Source: JBBRFH01 sp038224615 (GTDB lineage: Bacteria; Planctomycetota; Phycisphaerae; Tepidisphaerales; Tepidisphaeraceae). Taken from it: a DNA stretch of 9,216 nt. Shown here piece after piece: positions 1 through 5,917 of the stretch. The notes below the pieces were generated by a model, which ran no database searches, had not been told where the DNA came from, and worked only from the letters and a program-made list of their open reading frames with translations. The DNA lies in NCBI GenBank assembly GCA_038224615.1, contig JBBRFH010000137.1, forward strand, positions 1 to 9,216, read 5' to 3'. The first letter of the stretch is position 1; each line of letters opens with the position of its first letter. A program made the translations under genes and the position numbers.

Positions 1-864
1 CCCGCCGCCGATGAGGGCCTGCGCTGTGGCGCTATGGTGCGATGTGCGGATCGGCCGTTCGTCCATCAACGCAACGTCATCCGGCAGCAGCCCCAGCGCG
101 GAATAGATGCGCGTCGTCTCCAGCGACTCCTGGCGCGTCAACGGCGGGAGAATGCCGGCCAGGCGCGTCGCGAGCATCGTCTTGCCCGTCCCCGGCGGGC
201 CAATCATCAATACATTGTGTGCCCCGGCGGCGGCGATCGTCAGGGCACGCTTCACCGCTTCCTGCCCACGGACATCAACAAAGTCGACCGCATTCGCCAG
301 TTGCGACTGCGCATACGGAACGCCATCGAGTTCAAACGGTTCGAGTTCGATCAGCTCGTTGAGAAACGAAATCGCCTGGGTGAGCGTCGTGACCGGAATC
401 ACTTCAACCCCTTCGACAACCGCCGCCTCGCGCGCGTTGTCGAACGGGACGATGACGCCCTGGAATTTCTTCGCCTTGGCGAGCATCGCCAGCGACAACG
501 CGCCCTTGATCTTGCGCACGCGCCCGTCGAGCGCGAGTTCGCCGGCGATCAGGTAGTTCTTGTGGCGATCGGTGTTGAGTCCGCTGGTGCCGCGGATCAG
601 GCCGATCGCGATCGGCAAATCCAGCGCCGGCCCTTCCTTCCGCACGTCGGCCGGCGCCAAGTTGATGACCATGCCGTGGCCGGGGAACTGAAAGCCCGAG
701 TTGACGATCGACCGCTCAACGCGATCGACCGATTCCTTCACCGCCGTCTGCGCTAAGCCGACAATGGTGGTGGTGGCCAGGCCAACCTTGGTGACGTCGC
801 ATTCGATCTCACAGAGAACCGGATCGATCCCCACGAGCACGAACGAATGAATCCGTGCGAGCAT
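1..864 (-). CDS. comM: ComM/YifB-family Mg-chelatase-like AAA+ ATPase, C-terminus outside window
   Basis: The minus strand reads open from an ATG at 864 to the window edge, giving 288 codons. The start MLARIHSFVLVGID and the following VKESVDRVERSIVNSGF and INLAPADVRKEGPALDLPIAIG are the N-terminal Lon-protease-like domain of the YifB/ComM family (about residues 1-170). A linker leads into the Mg-chelatase AAA+ domain, where QEAVKRALTIAAAGAHNVLM precedes the Walker A motif GPPGTGKT (222-229). RTSHHS near 273-278 and the terminal ALIGGG match the family's conserved stretch after Walker A. Walker B, the sensors and the C-terminal domain, roughly 220 residues of a usual 500 or so, lie outside the window. 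In naturally transformable bacteria ComM is a hexameric helicase that promotes branch migration of incoming DNA; in other bacteria the role is less certain. No Shine-Dalgarno precedes the start, which is chosen because it matches the family N-terminus exactly. Confidence 0.94.
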   Translation of the reverse strand, partial: MLARIHSFVLVGIDPVLCEIECDVTKVGLATTTIVGLAQTAVKESVDRVERSIVNSGFQFPGHGMVINLAPADVRKEGPALDLPIAIGLIRGTSGLNTDRHKNYLIAGELALDGRVRKIKGALSLAMLAKAKKFQGVIVPFDNAREAAVVEGVEVIPVTTLTQAISFLNELIELEPFELDGVPYAQSQLANAVDFVDVRGQEAVKRALTIAAAGAHNVLMIGPPGTGKTMLATRLAGILPPLTRQESLETTRIYSALGLLPDDVALMDERPIRTSHHSATAQALIGGG

Positions 865-1033
865 ATGCGAATAAGTGTAGCGGCAAGCCCCCGGGCATGA
901 AAATGTGCGTTCCTGCCGCACGCCTGACGTTACAGGCAATCCGTCGGGTCCGCCGGCACTGCTGCGGACCGATTCCCATTCCGTGGGTGCGGCCTTCGGA
1001 CGCGGTCGTCCCGACGTCGTTTGGATTGGTCGC

Positions 1034-1102
1034 GAAGAACGAAGAAAGCGAAGCTGCGCGAAGCAATCAAAATGGGTCTTCTTCGCCAATCTTCGTCTCT
1101 TC
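1034..1102. repeat. Weak imperfect inverted repeat, GAAGAA-type
   Basis: A purine-rich arm at 1034-1053 (gaagaacgaagaaagcgaag) is followed about 24 bases later by a pyrimidine-rich arm at 1078-1102 that reads cttcttcgcc...cttcgtctcttc. The reverse complement of the second arm resembles the first, but only with gaps. It may be a decayed copy of an interspersed palindromic element of the same general style as the one at 3104-3214. Base-composition asymmetry alone could also produce this, so confidence is low. Confidence 0.35.
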
Positions 1103-1230
1103 ACAGGCTTTGCGATGAATTCGCCCCCGCCAAATACAAACCCGCGTCATAGGCCTGAAAACCGCGGCGAGCGAAATTCAATCGCCGTGTTTGAAGTTTA
1201 ACGCAACTGAGTTCGATTCAAACCAGACAG

Positions 1231-1306
1231 TTTCAAACCGAAAGCGCGCGCTTTCAAATCGAAAGCGCGAGCGTTTGGACTGAGTGCGCGCGCTTTCCAA
1301 CCGAAT
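1231..1306. repeat. 21-base tandem repeat with inverted GAAAGCGCG copies
   Basis: Two adjacent 21-base units, 1231-1251 and 1252-1272, match at 19 of 21 positions; both contain TTTCAAA(C/T)CGAAAGCGCG. The junction holds a perfect 16-base palindrome, GAAAGCGCGCGCTTTC, at 1240-1255. A third, inverted, more diverged copy lies at 1286-1306. In all, the 9-base word GAAAGCGCG occurs four times in alternating orientation (1240, 1247, 1261, 1289). The arrangement could be an operator-like cluster, a structured leader, or a small repeat element; the sequence alone does not decide. Confidence 0.75.
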
Positions 1307-1342
1307 CCCCGAAGGTGAGCGCGGGAAGAATGGCCTGGTGCC

Positions 1343-1428
1343 ACAGTTCGTAGGGCACGCTATTGCGTGCCGAGCACGGCGATGATCCCGGCACGGGGCG
1401 GCACGCAATAGCGTGCCCTACGGACTGT
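1343..1428. repeat. Long nested inverted repeat (GTAGGGCACGC family)
   Basis: The arm 1343-1371 pairs with 1400-1428 over 29 bases with a single mismatch, leaving a 28-base loop. Each arm holds its own small hairpin, GGCACGC-TATT-GCGTGCC, so the element can form either one long stem or two short ones. The core cgtagggcacgctattgcg and its complement look like a dispersed palindromic repeat. No run of T follows on either strand, so an intrinsic terminator is unlikely. No coding content was seen inside it. Confidence 0.88.
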
Positions 1429-1454
1429 AGTTCGCGAGCCGGTCGGCGTAGCCC

Positions 1455-1541
1455 GGTGCCAAAGGTCGGGCGTACTCGCCAGACCTGTGCCGTTGGGCGA
1501 TCGTCGCACAGGTCTGCGGAGTACCGCCGACCTGTGGCACC
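1455..1541. repeat. Long inverted repeat (GGTGCC...GACCTGTGC family)
   Basis: Arms 1455-1490 and 1506-1541 are complementary at 31 of 36 positions, with a 15-base loop. The sequence is unrelated to the neighbouring 1343-1428 element, which lies only 26 bases away. Paired mismatches such as GC opposite CG in the arms suggest an old dispersed repeat that has drifted rather than a fresh duplication. No T-run follows. Confidence 0.85.
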
Positions 1542-1560
1542 GTCGGGCGTCGGGCATCAG

Positions 1561-1593
1561 CATTGGTCATTGGTCATTCGTCATTGGTCATTC
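1561..1593 (+). repeat. Short tandem repeat, unit CATTGGT
   Basis: Four 7-base units run head to tail from 1561 to 1588 (cattggt, cattggt, cattcgt, cattggt), followed by a partial unit. Length-variable tracts of this TTGGTCA type are common between genes in planctomycete and verrucomicrobial genomes, from general knowledge. The repeat lies about 100 bases upstream of the RNase start, so unit-number variation could alter spacing in its promoter region, but nothing here shows that it does. Confidence 0.8.
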
Positions 1594-1692
1594 CCCCCAC
1601 CGCCAGCCTTCGGCAGCGAACTCGAGCTGACGCGTTTCTATGTCCGCCGCGGTCGCTGTGGCTAAATCTTTCCCGCGGATACACTCATCGGC

Positions 1693-3081
1693 ATGCGAAT
1701 CCAATTCCTCGGCGCGTGTCGGACGGTGACGGGAACGGCTCATCTTCTGGAGATCGGCGGGAAGAAGATACTGCTCGATTGCGGGATGTTTCAAGGGCCG
1801 CGCGAGGAGGCACGGCAGTTCAATCGCTGGCTGCCCGAAGAACTGTGGCGGCTGGATGCGATCATTCTCAGCCACGGGCATCTCGATCATTGCGGCAAGC
1901 TGCCCATGCTGGTGAAGGCGGGATACAGCGGCCCGATCTACTGCATCGAAGCGACGGCAGACGTGGCGCGGGTGGTGATGACGGACGCGGCGGAGATCCA
2001 GGTGGAGGACGCCGAGTATCTCAATAAGCGTGAGCGCCGCCCGGACGAGCCGGCGATCGAGCCGCTGTATACGCCCAGTGATTCGCTGCGCACCTGCAAG
2101 CTGTTCAAGACCATCAAGTACGGCCAGCACCTGACGATCGGCGACGTCAGCTTCACCCTGCTCGACGCGGGGCACATCCTCGGCAGCGCTTACGTTTGTG
2201 CGAACTGGAAGGAGGCGGGCAGGGATCGCTCGCTGCTGTTTACCGCCGACGTCGGGCGGTACGGCCAGCCGATCATCAACGACCCGGCGACGCTGCCGGG
2301 GGCGTTCGACATCGTCATCAGCGAGAGCACCTACGGCGGGCGTGTACACGGGTCATCGGCGGATATCGAACCGCAGTTGCTCGAAGCGGTGAAGACGGTG
2401 ATCGCGCGGAAAGGACGATTGATCGTCCCGAGTTTTGCGGTCGGGCGGACGCAGACGATGCTGTGGTACATGCGGCGATTCATCGATCGCGGGGAGATTC
2501 CGCCGATTAATCTGTACGTCGATTCGCCGATGGGCGTGGAGATGACGGACATTTACGAACGCCATAGGGCGTACTTCGATGACGAGACGGCGGCGCATCT
2601 GAAGGATCAGGACCTGTTCGCGTCGAAGTACATCAAATTGGCATCCAGCGGCGCTCAGAGCCGGGAGATCAACGCCGACCGCGGGCCGTGCGTGATCATC
2701 GCCAGCAGCCCCACCTGCGAGTTCGGGCGCGTGCTGCATCACCTGAAGCAGAGCATCGAGGACCCGAAGGACATGGTGATCTTCGTCGGCTTCACCCCCG
2801 CCAACACGCTCGGCCGGCGCATCCAGGACGGGGAGAAGCGCGTGCGCATCCTCAACCGCTTCTACGACGTCCGCTGCGACATCCGCACCATCCACGGCCT
2901 GAGCGCCCACGCCGACAGCAATGAACTGCTGCGATTCCTCGGCCCGACACTGAAGCCAACCTCGCGCGCCTTCGTCGTCCACGGCGAAGTCGACCAGGCC
3001 CGGACGTTCGCCCAATCCCTCGTCGAACACGGCATGTCCCAGGCCATCGTCCCGGCACGCGAGACGGATGTTTTCAGCTAG
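1693..3081 (+). CDS. MBL-fold/beta-CASP ribonuclease (RNA-specificity domain)
   Basis: A 462-residue cytoplasmic metallo-hydrolase of typical length for bacterial single-chain beta-CASP RNases. The metallo-beta-lactamase motifs appear in order: D29 in LLDCGMFQG, the zinc motif HGHLDH at 61-66, H161 in DAGHILGSA and D186 in TADVGRYG. The beta-CASP cassette follows, with E211 in SESTYGG (motif A), VPSFAVGRTQ at 245-254, H406 in GLSAHAD (motif B) and H430 in VHGE (motif C). All expected metal ligands are present, so an active zinc-dependent RNA nuclease is likely; RNA targets cannot be read from sequence. One departure is ASSPTCEFGR at 337-346, where relatives usually read ASGMCEGGR. No signal peptide. 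The ATG at 1693 starts directly with the first beta strand (MRIQFLGACRTVTGT), and no Shine-Dalgarno precedes it. A DNA-repair or 3'-end-processing relative is less likely given the length. Confidence 0.93.
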   Translation: MRIQFLGACRTVTGTAHLLEIGGKKILLDCGMFQGPREEARQFNRWLPEELWRLDAIILSHGHLDHCGKLPMLVKAGYSGPIYCIEATADVARVVMTDAAEIQVEDAEYLNKRERRPDEPAIEPLYTPSDSLRTCKLFKTIKYGQHLTIGDVSFTLLDAGHILGSAYVCANWKEAGRDRSLLFTADVGRYGQPIINDPATLPGAFDIVISESTYGGRVHGSSADIEPQLLEAVKTVIARKGRLIVPSFAVGRTQTMLWYMRRFIDRGEIPPINLYVDSPMGVEMTDIYERHRAYFDDETAAHLKDQDLFASKYIKLASSGAQSREINADRGPCVIIASSPTCEFGRVLHHLKQSIEDPKDMVIFVGFTPANTLGRRIQDGEKRVRILNRFYDVRCDIRTIHGLSAHADSNELLRFLGPTLKPTSRAFVVHGEVDQARTFAQSLVEHGMSQAIVPARETDVFS

Positions 3082-3103
3082 ACCAAGACTCTCGGTTGGA
3101 AGC

Positions 3104-3214
3104 GGCAGAGACACGAAAACACCAAAGCCACGAAGGTGAGCACGAAAAAATGCAGTAATAGATTAATCTTCTTCGTGGCTTCCTTCGTGGCTTTCGTGCC
3201 TTCGTGTCTCTGCC
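3104..3214. repeat. Interspersed inverted repeat (TTCGTGGCTTTCGTG family)
   Basis: Arms 3104-3149 and 3169-3214 are complementary at 38 of 46 positions around a 19-base AT-rich loop. Within each arm the word CACGAA/TTCGTG recurs several times, giving the element a sub-repeat texture. It begins 22 bases after the RNase stop and ends 67 bases before the ATPase start. It could stop transcription weakly, but the right arm is not followed by a T-run. Similar TTCGTGGC... palindromes are widespread between genes in planctomycetes, from general knowledge. Confidence 0.88.
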
Positions 3215-3281
3215 CTTCCCGGCCCCCGCAAAACGCCGGCTCCATTCCGTCATCCGTTTACCGGCCTTAGAATCCCCAACC

Positions 3282-5738
3282 ATGCTCCCAGACTACGAAA
3301 AGCTCGGCGTCTTCTATCTTGGTCGTGAGTTTGATCTGGCGACCAAGAAACGGAATGACAGCGCCAACATCCTCTACGACAGCAAGGACCTGGTCACCCA
3401 CGCCGTCTGCGTCGGCATGACGGGCAGTGGCAAGACGGGCCTGTGCCTGGCGCTGCTCGAGGAGGCCGCGATGGACGGCATCCCCGCGATCGTCATCGAC
3501 CCCAAAGGCGATATCGGCAATCTGCTGCTCACGTTCCCGCAACTCACCGGCGAAGTGCTGAGGCCGTGGGTCAACGAGAGCGATGCGCGGACCAAGGGCG
3601 TCGACGTCGATACGTTCGCGCAACAGCAGGCCGACCTGTGGAAGAGCGGCCTGGCGAAGTGGGACCAGGACGAAGCCCGCATCGGCCGACTGAGACAGCA
3701 GGCGGAGTTCGCAATCTACACGCCGGGCTCATCGGCGGGATTGCCGGTGTCGATCCTCAAGAGCTTCGACGCGCCCGATGAAACCACGCGCGAGGACATG
3801 GAACTTTTCCGCGAGCGCATCAACACCACCGTCACCTCGCTGCTGGGCCTGTTGAACATCGACGCCGACCCGATCCAGTCGCGTGAGCACATCCTGCTGT
3901 CGAACATCTTCGCCAAGCACTGGGGCGATGGCGAAAGCCTCGACCTCGGCAGGCTCATTGGCGAAATCCAGAAGCCGCCCATGGAACGCATCGGCGTGCT
4001 GGATCTGGAATCGTTCTATCCGCAGAAGGAGCGGTTCGGACTGGCGATGCAGCTAAATAACCTGCTGGCGTCGCCGGGCTTTTCGGCGTGGACCGACGGC
4101 GCGCCGCTGGACGTGCAATCACTGCTCTACTCGCCCGCGGGCAAGCCGCGCATCGCGATCTTCAACATCGCCCATCTCGGCGACAGTGAGCGGATGTTCT
4201 TCGTCTCGCTATTGTTGAACCAGATGCTCGGATGGATGCGAGCGCAGAACGGCACGACCAGCCTGCGTGCCCTGCTCTACATGGACGAAATTTTCGGCTA
4301 CTTCCCCCCCACCGCCAATCCGCCCAGCAAGCAGCCGCTGCTCACGCTGCTCAAACAAGCCCGGGCCTTCGGACTGGGCGTGGTGCTCGCCACGCAGAAC
4401 CCCGTCGATCTCGACTACAAAGGCCTTTCCAACTGCGGCACATGGTTCATCGGACGCCTGCAGACCGAGCGCGACAAGATGCGCGTGCTCGAAGGCCTCG
4501 AAGGCGCCGCCGCCGGCGCGAGTCAGAGTTTCGATCGCGGGCGGATGGAGCAGACGCTCGCGGGGCTGGGAAATCGCGTGTTTCTGATGAACAATGTCCA
4601 CGAAGACGCGCCGGTGATTTTTGAATCGCGCTGGGCGATGAGCTACCTGCGCGGACCCCTCGGCCGCGCCGAGATCAAGCTGTTGATGGACCCCATCAAA
4701 AAAACCCAATCCGCACCCGCGCCCGAGGGAGGCCGTGCCGCTTCAGCGGCGCGGAGCAGCGCCGCCCCCTCGACATCGACCACCTCCGCACGCCCCATGC
4801 TTCCACCGGAGATCAAGCAGTACTTCATCCCCGCGCGGGGCGCACTGCCCCAGGGCGCGACACTGCTCTATCATCCCTATCTCCTCGGCACCGCCGACGT
4901 GAATTTCATGGACCGCAAAGCGGGCGTGAACGAGAAGCAGGTACACGCCTTGCTGGCGGCGATTACCGATGAACCCGTGCCGGTTGAGTGGGCCAACGCC
5001 GAGGAGTGCAAGATCCCCGAGGACACGCTGGACGACGCCCCCGCCGCCGGCGCTTCGTTTGGTGACGTTCCGTCTGCCGCCGCCGCGAAGAAGAATTACG
5101 ACGCGTGGACCAAGTCGCTGGTCGATCACCTCTACCGCAATGCGGTCGTCGATCTCTTTGTCTGCGACGAGGCCGCGATGAACTCCAAGCCCGGCGAATC
5201 GGAGCGCGACTTCCGGGCTCGCATCGCGATGAGTTTCCGCGAGGAGCGCGATGCTACGATCGAAAAACTGCGCGCCAAGTATGGGCCCAAGACGGCGATG
5301 CTCCAGGATCGCTTACGCCGCGCCGAGCAGAGGCGCGCCAAGGAAGCCGCCGAGGCGTCGAGCAGCAAATGGACCGCCGCCATTTCCGTGGGCGCGTCGC
5401 TGCTGGGCGCCCTGATGGGCCGCAAGACGATCAGCGTCGCCAACGCCACCCGCATCGGCACGGCGGCGCGGACGATCGGGTCGACCAAGAAGCAGTCCGA
5501 CGACGTAGCCCGCGCCGACGAAGACGTCGAGGCGGTCCAGCAGCAACTCACCGACCTCGACGCGCAACTGCAGGAAGAAATCGCGGAGGCGACGGCGAAG
5601 TTCGACGCGACGTGCGCGGAGCTTTCGACCCTCACCGTTCATCCGAAGAAGACCGACGTGACGCCGCGCTTGATCGCCCTCGCATGGGTCCCGAACTGGC
5701 AAGACGCAACGGGCCGATTGACGCCGGCGTGGGCGTGA
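3282..5738 (+). CDS. HerA/DUF87-type ATP-binding protein with long C-terminal extension
   Basis: An 818-residue soluble P-loop ATPase of the HerA-FtsK superfamily. Walker A is GMTGSGKT (45-52), followed by the family signature IDPKGDIGN (72-80). Walker B is LLYMDEIFGY (331-340, D335 and E336). LLKQARAFGLGVVLATQNP (356-374) carries the T-Q sensor. An Ala/Ser/Pro/Thr-rich linker (about 472-506) separates the ATPase from a second half: a globular stretch (507-625), a charged helical region (635-690), a glycine/alanine-rich hydrophobic segment near 697-713 and a coiled coil near 740-785. True HerA proteins are shorter and usually neighbour nurA; no NurA is visible, so DNA-end resection is not supported. 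An in-frame ATG at 3204 lies inside the upstream palindrome and would add 26 low-complexity residues, so 3282 (MLPDYEKLGVFYLGREFD) is preferred. No Shine-Dalgarno is visible. Substrate unknown. Confidence 0.9.
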   Translation: MLPDYEKLGVFYLGREFDLATKKRNDSANILYDSKDLVTHAVCVGMTGSGKTGLCLALLEEAAMDGIPAIVIDPKGDIGNLLLTFPQLTGEVLRPWVNESDARTKGVDVDTFAQQQADLWKSGLAKWDQDEARIGRLRQQAEFAIYTPGSSAGLPVSILKSFDAPDETTREDMELFRERINTTVTSLLGLLNIDADPIQSREHILLSNIFAKHWGDGESLDLGRLIGEIQKPPMERIGVLDLESFYPQKERFGLAMQLNNLLASPGFSAWTDGAPLDVQSLLYSPAGKPRIAIFNIAHLGDSERMFFVSLLLNQMLGWMRAQNGTTSLRALLYMDEIFGYFPPTANPPSKQPLLTLLKQARAFGLGVVLATQNPVDLDYKGLSNCGTWFIGRLQTERDKMRVLEGLEGAAAGASQSFDRGRMEQTLAGLGNRVFLMNNVHEDAPVIFESRWAMSYLRGPLGRAEIKLLMDPIKKTQSAPAPEGGRAASAARSSAAPSTSTTSARPMLPPEIKQYFIPARGALPQGATLLYHPYLLGTADVNFMDRKAGVNEKQVHALLAAITDEPVPVEWANAEECKIPEDTLDDAPAAGASFGDVPSAAAAKKNYDAWTKSLVDHLYRNAVVDLFVCDEAAMNSKPGESERDFRARIAMSFREERDATIEKLRAKYGPKTAMLQDRLRRAEQRRAKEAAEASSSKWTAAISVGASLLGALMGRKTISVANATRIGTAARTIGSTKKQSDDVARADEDVEAVQQQLTDLDAQLQEEIAEATAKFDATCAELSTLTVHPKKTDVTPRLIALAWVPNWQDATGRLTPAWA
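4733..4754. repeat. Palindrome inside the ATPase linker
   Basis: CCGTGCCGC at 4733-4741 and GCGGCGCGG at 4746-4754 form a 9-base stem with one mismatch around the loop TTCA. It lies within the codons for the low-complexity linker (GGRAASAAR, residues about 483-491). Its shape is like that of the short intergenic hairpins of this genome. It may be an in-frame insertion of a palindromic element, or simply chance in GC-rich, alanine-rich codons. Confidence 0.5.
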
Positions 5739-5765
5739 GGCCGCCAGGAACGCCGCCGCGCACAT

Positions 5766-5904
5766 TGTCATCCTGACGTACTCGGAAGGATCTTCAAGCC
5801 AAGGCAGGGCGCGCAAAATCGCTGTGACCTTGCCGCGCGCTGCGGCTTCTCGGCCCGCGCCACTGCGTCCGCGAGTAGATCCTTCGGAATACCTCAGGAT
5901 GACA
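5766..5904. repeat. Inverted repeat between convergent genes (ATCCTTCGG...TCAGGATGACA family)
   Basis: Arms 5766-5795 and 5875-5904 are complementary at 26 of 30 positions. The 79 bases between them contain a further, gapped pairing of aagcc...gcgcgc with gcgcgc...ggctt. The element fills almost the whole gap between the ends of the ATPase gene (5738) and the DUF4380-like gene (5918). That position would suit a bidirectional barrier to transcription. No clear T-run supports classical intrinsic termination, so it is listed as a repeat. The TCATCCTGA...GGATC type of arm is another dispersed repeat recognised from GC-rich soil bacteria generally. Confidence 0.85.
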
Positions 5905-5917
5905 GTTCGGGCGATCG

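Larger units (their letters stand above)
865..1692. other. Divergent intergenic region rich in repeats, no convincing gene
   Basis: This 828-base stretch separates the divergent comM-like gene and the beta-CASP RNase gene, so the promoters of both should lie in it. Short open frames exist on both strands, but none resembles a protein family and several run through palindromes. Bases 865-1030 show nothing I can support. From 1034 onward the region carries a weak purine/pyrimidine inverted repeat, a 21-base tandem and inverted repeat cluster, two long stem-loop repeats and a 7-base tandem repeat, listed separately. I found no confident -35/-10 pair; the sequence TACACT on the minus strand just upstream of the comM-like start is only a weak -10 candidate. 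Confidence 0.7.

Noticed and set aside
34..756. Long plus-strand open frame over the comM-like gene
   Set aside because: It is arginine-rich, matches no family and is fully covered on the other strand by a well-recognised ComM domain.
855..1201. Short plus-strand open frames in the divergent intergenic region
   Set aside because: No recognisable domain, no ribosome binding site, arginine/serine/proline-rich composition typical of non-coding GC-rich sequence.
1231..1306. Possible small CRISPR array
   Set aside because: The units are only 21 bases, adjacent without spacers, and partly inverted, and no cas gene is visible.
2353..3114. Minus-strand open frame of 253 codons across the RNase gene
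   Set aside because: It is the antisense shadow of a gene with all expected beta-CASP motifs, a common effect in GC-rich DNA.
3104..3214. Intrinsic terminator after the RNase gene
   Set aside because: The stem is long but imperfect, the loop is 19 bases and no T-run follows the right arm; a dispersed repeat explains it better.
3282..5738. HerA-NurA DNA-end resection or a HerA-based phage defence pair
   Set aside because: No NurA, Sir2 or other nuclease partner typical of those systems is adjacent; the neighbouring RNase is of a different family.
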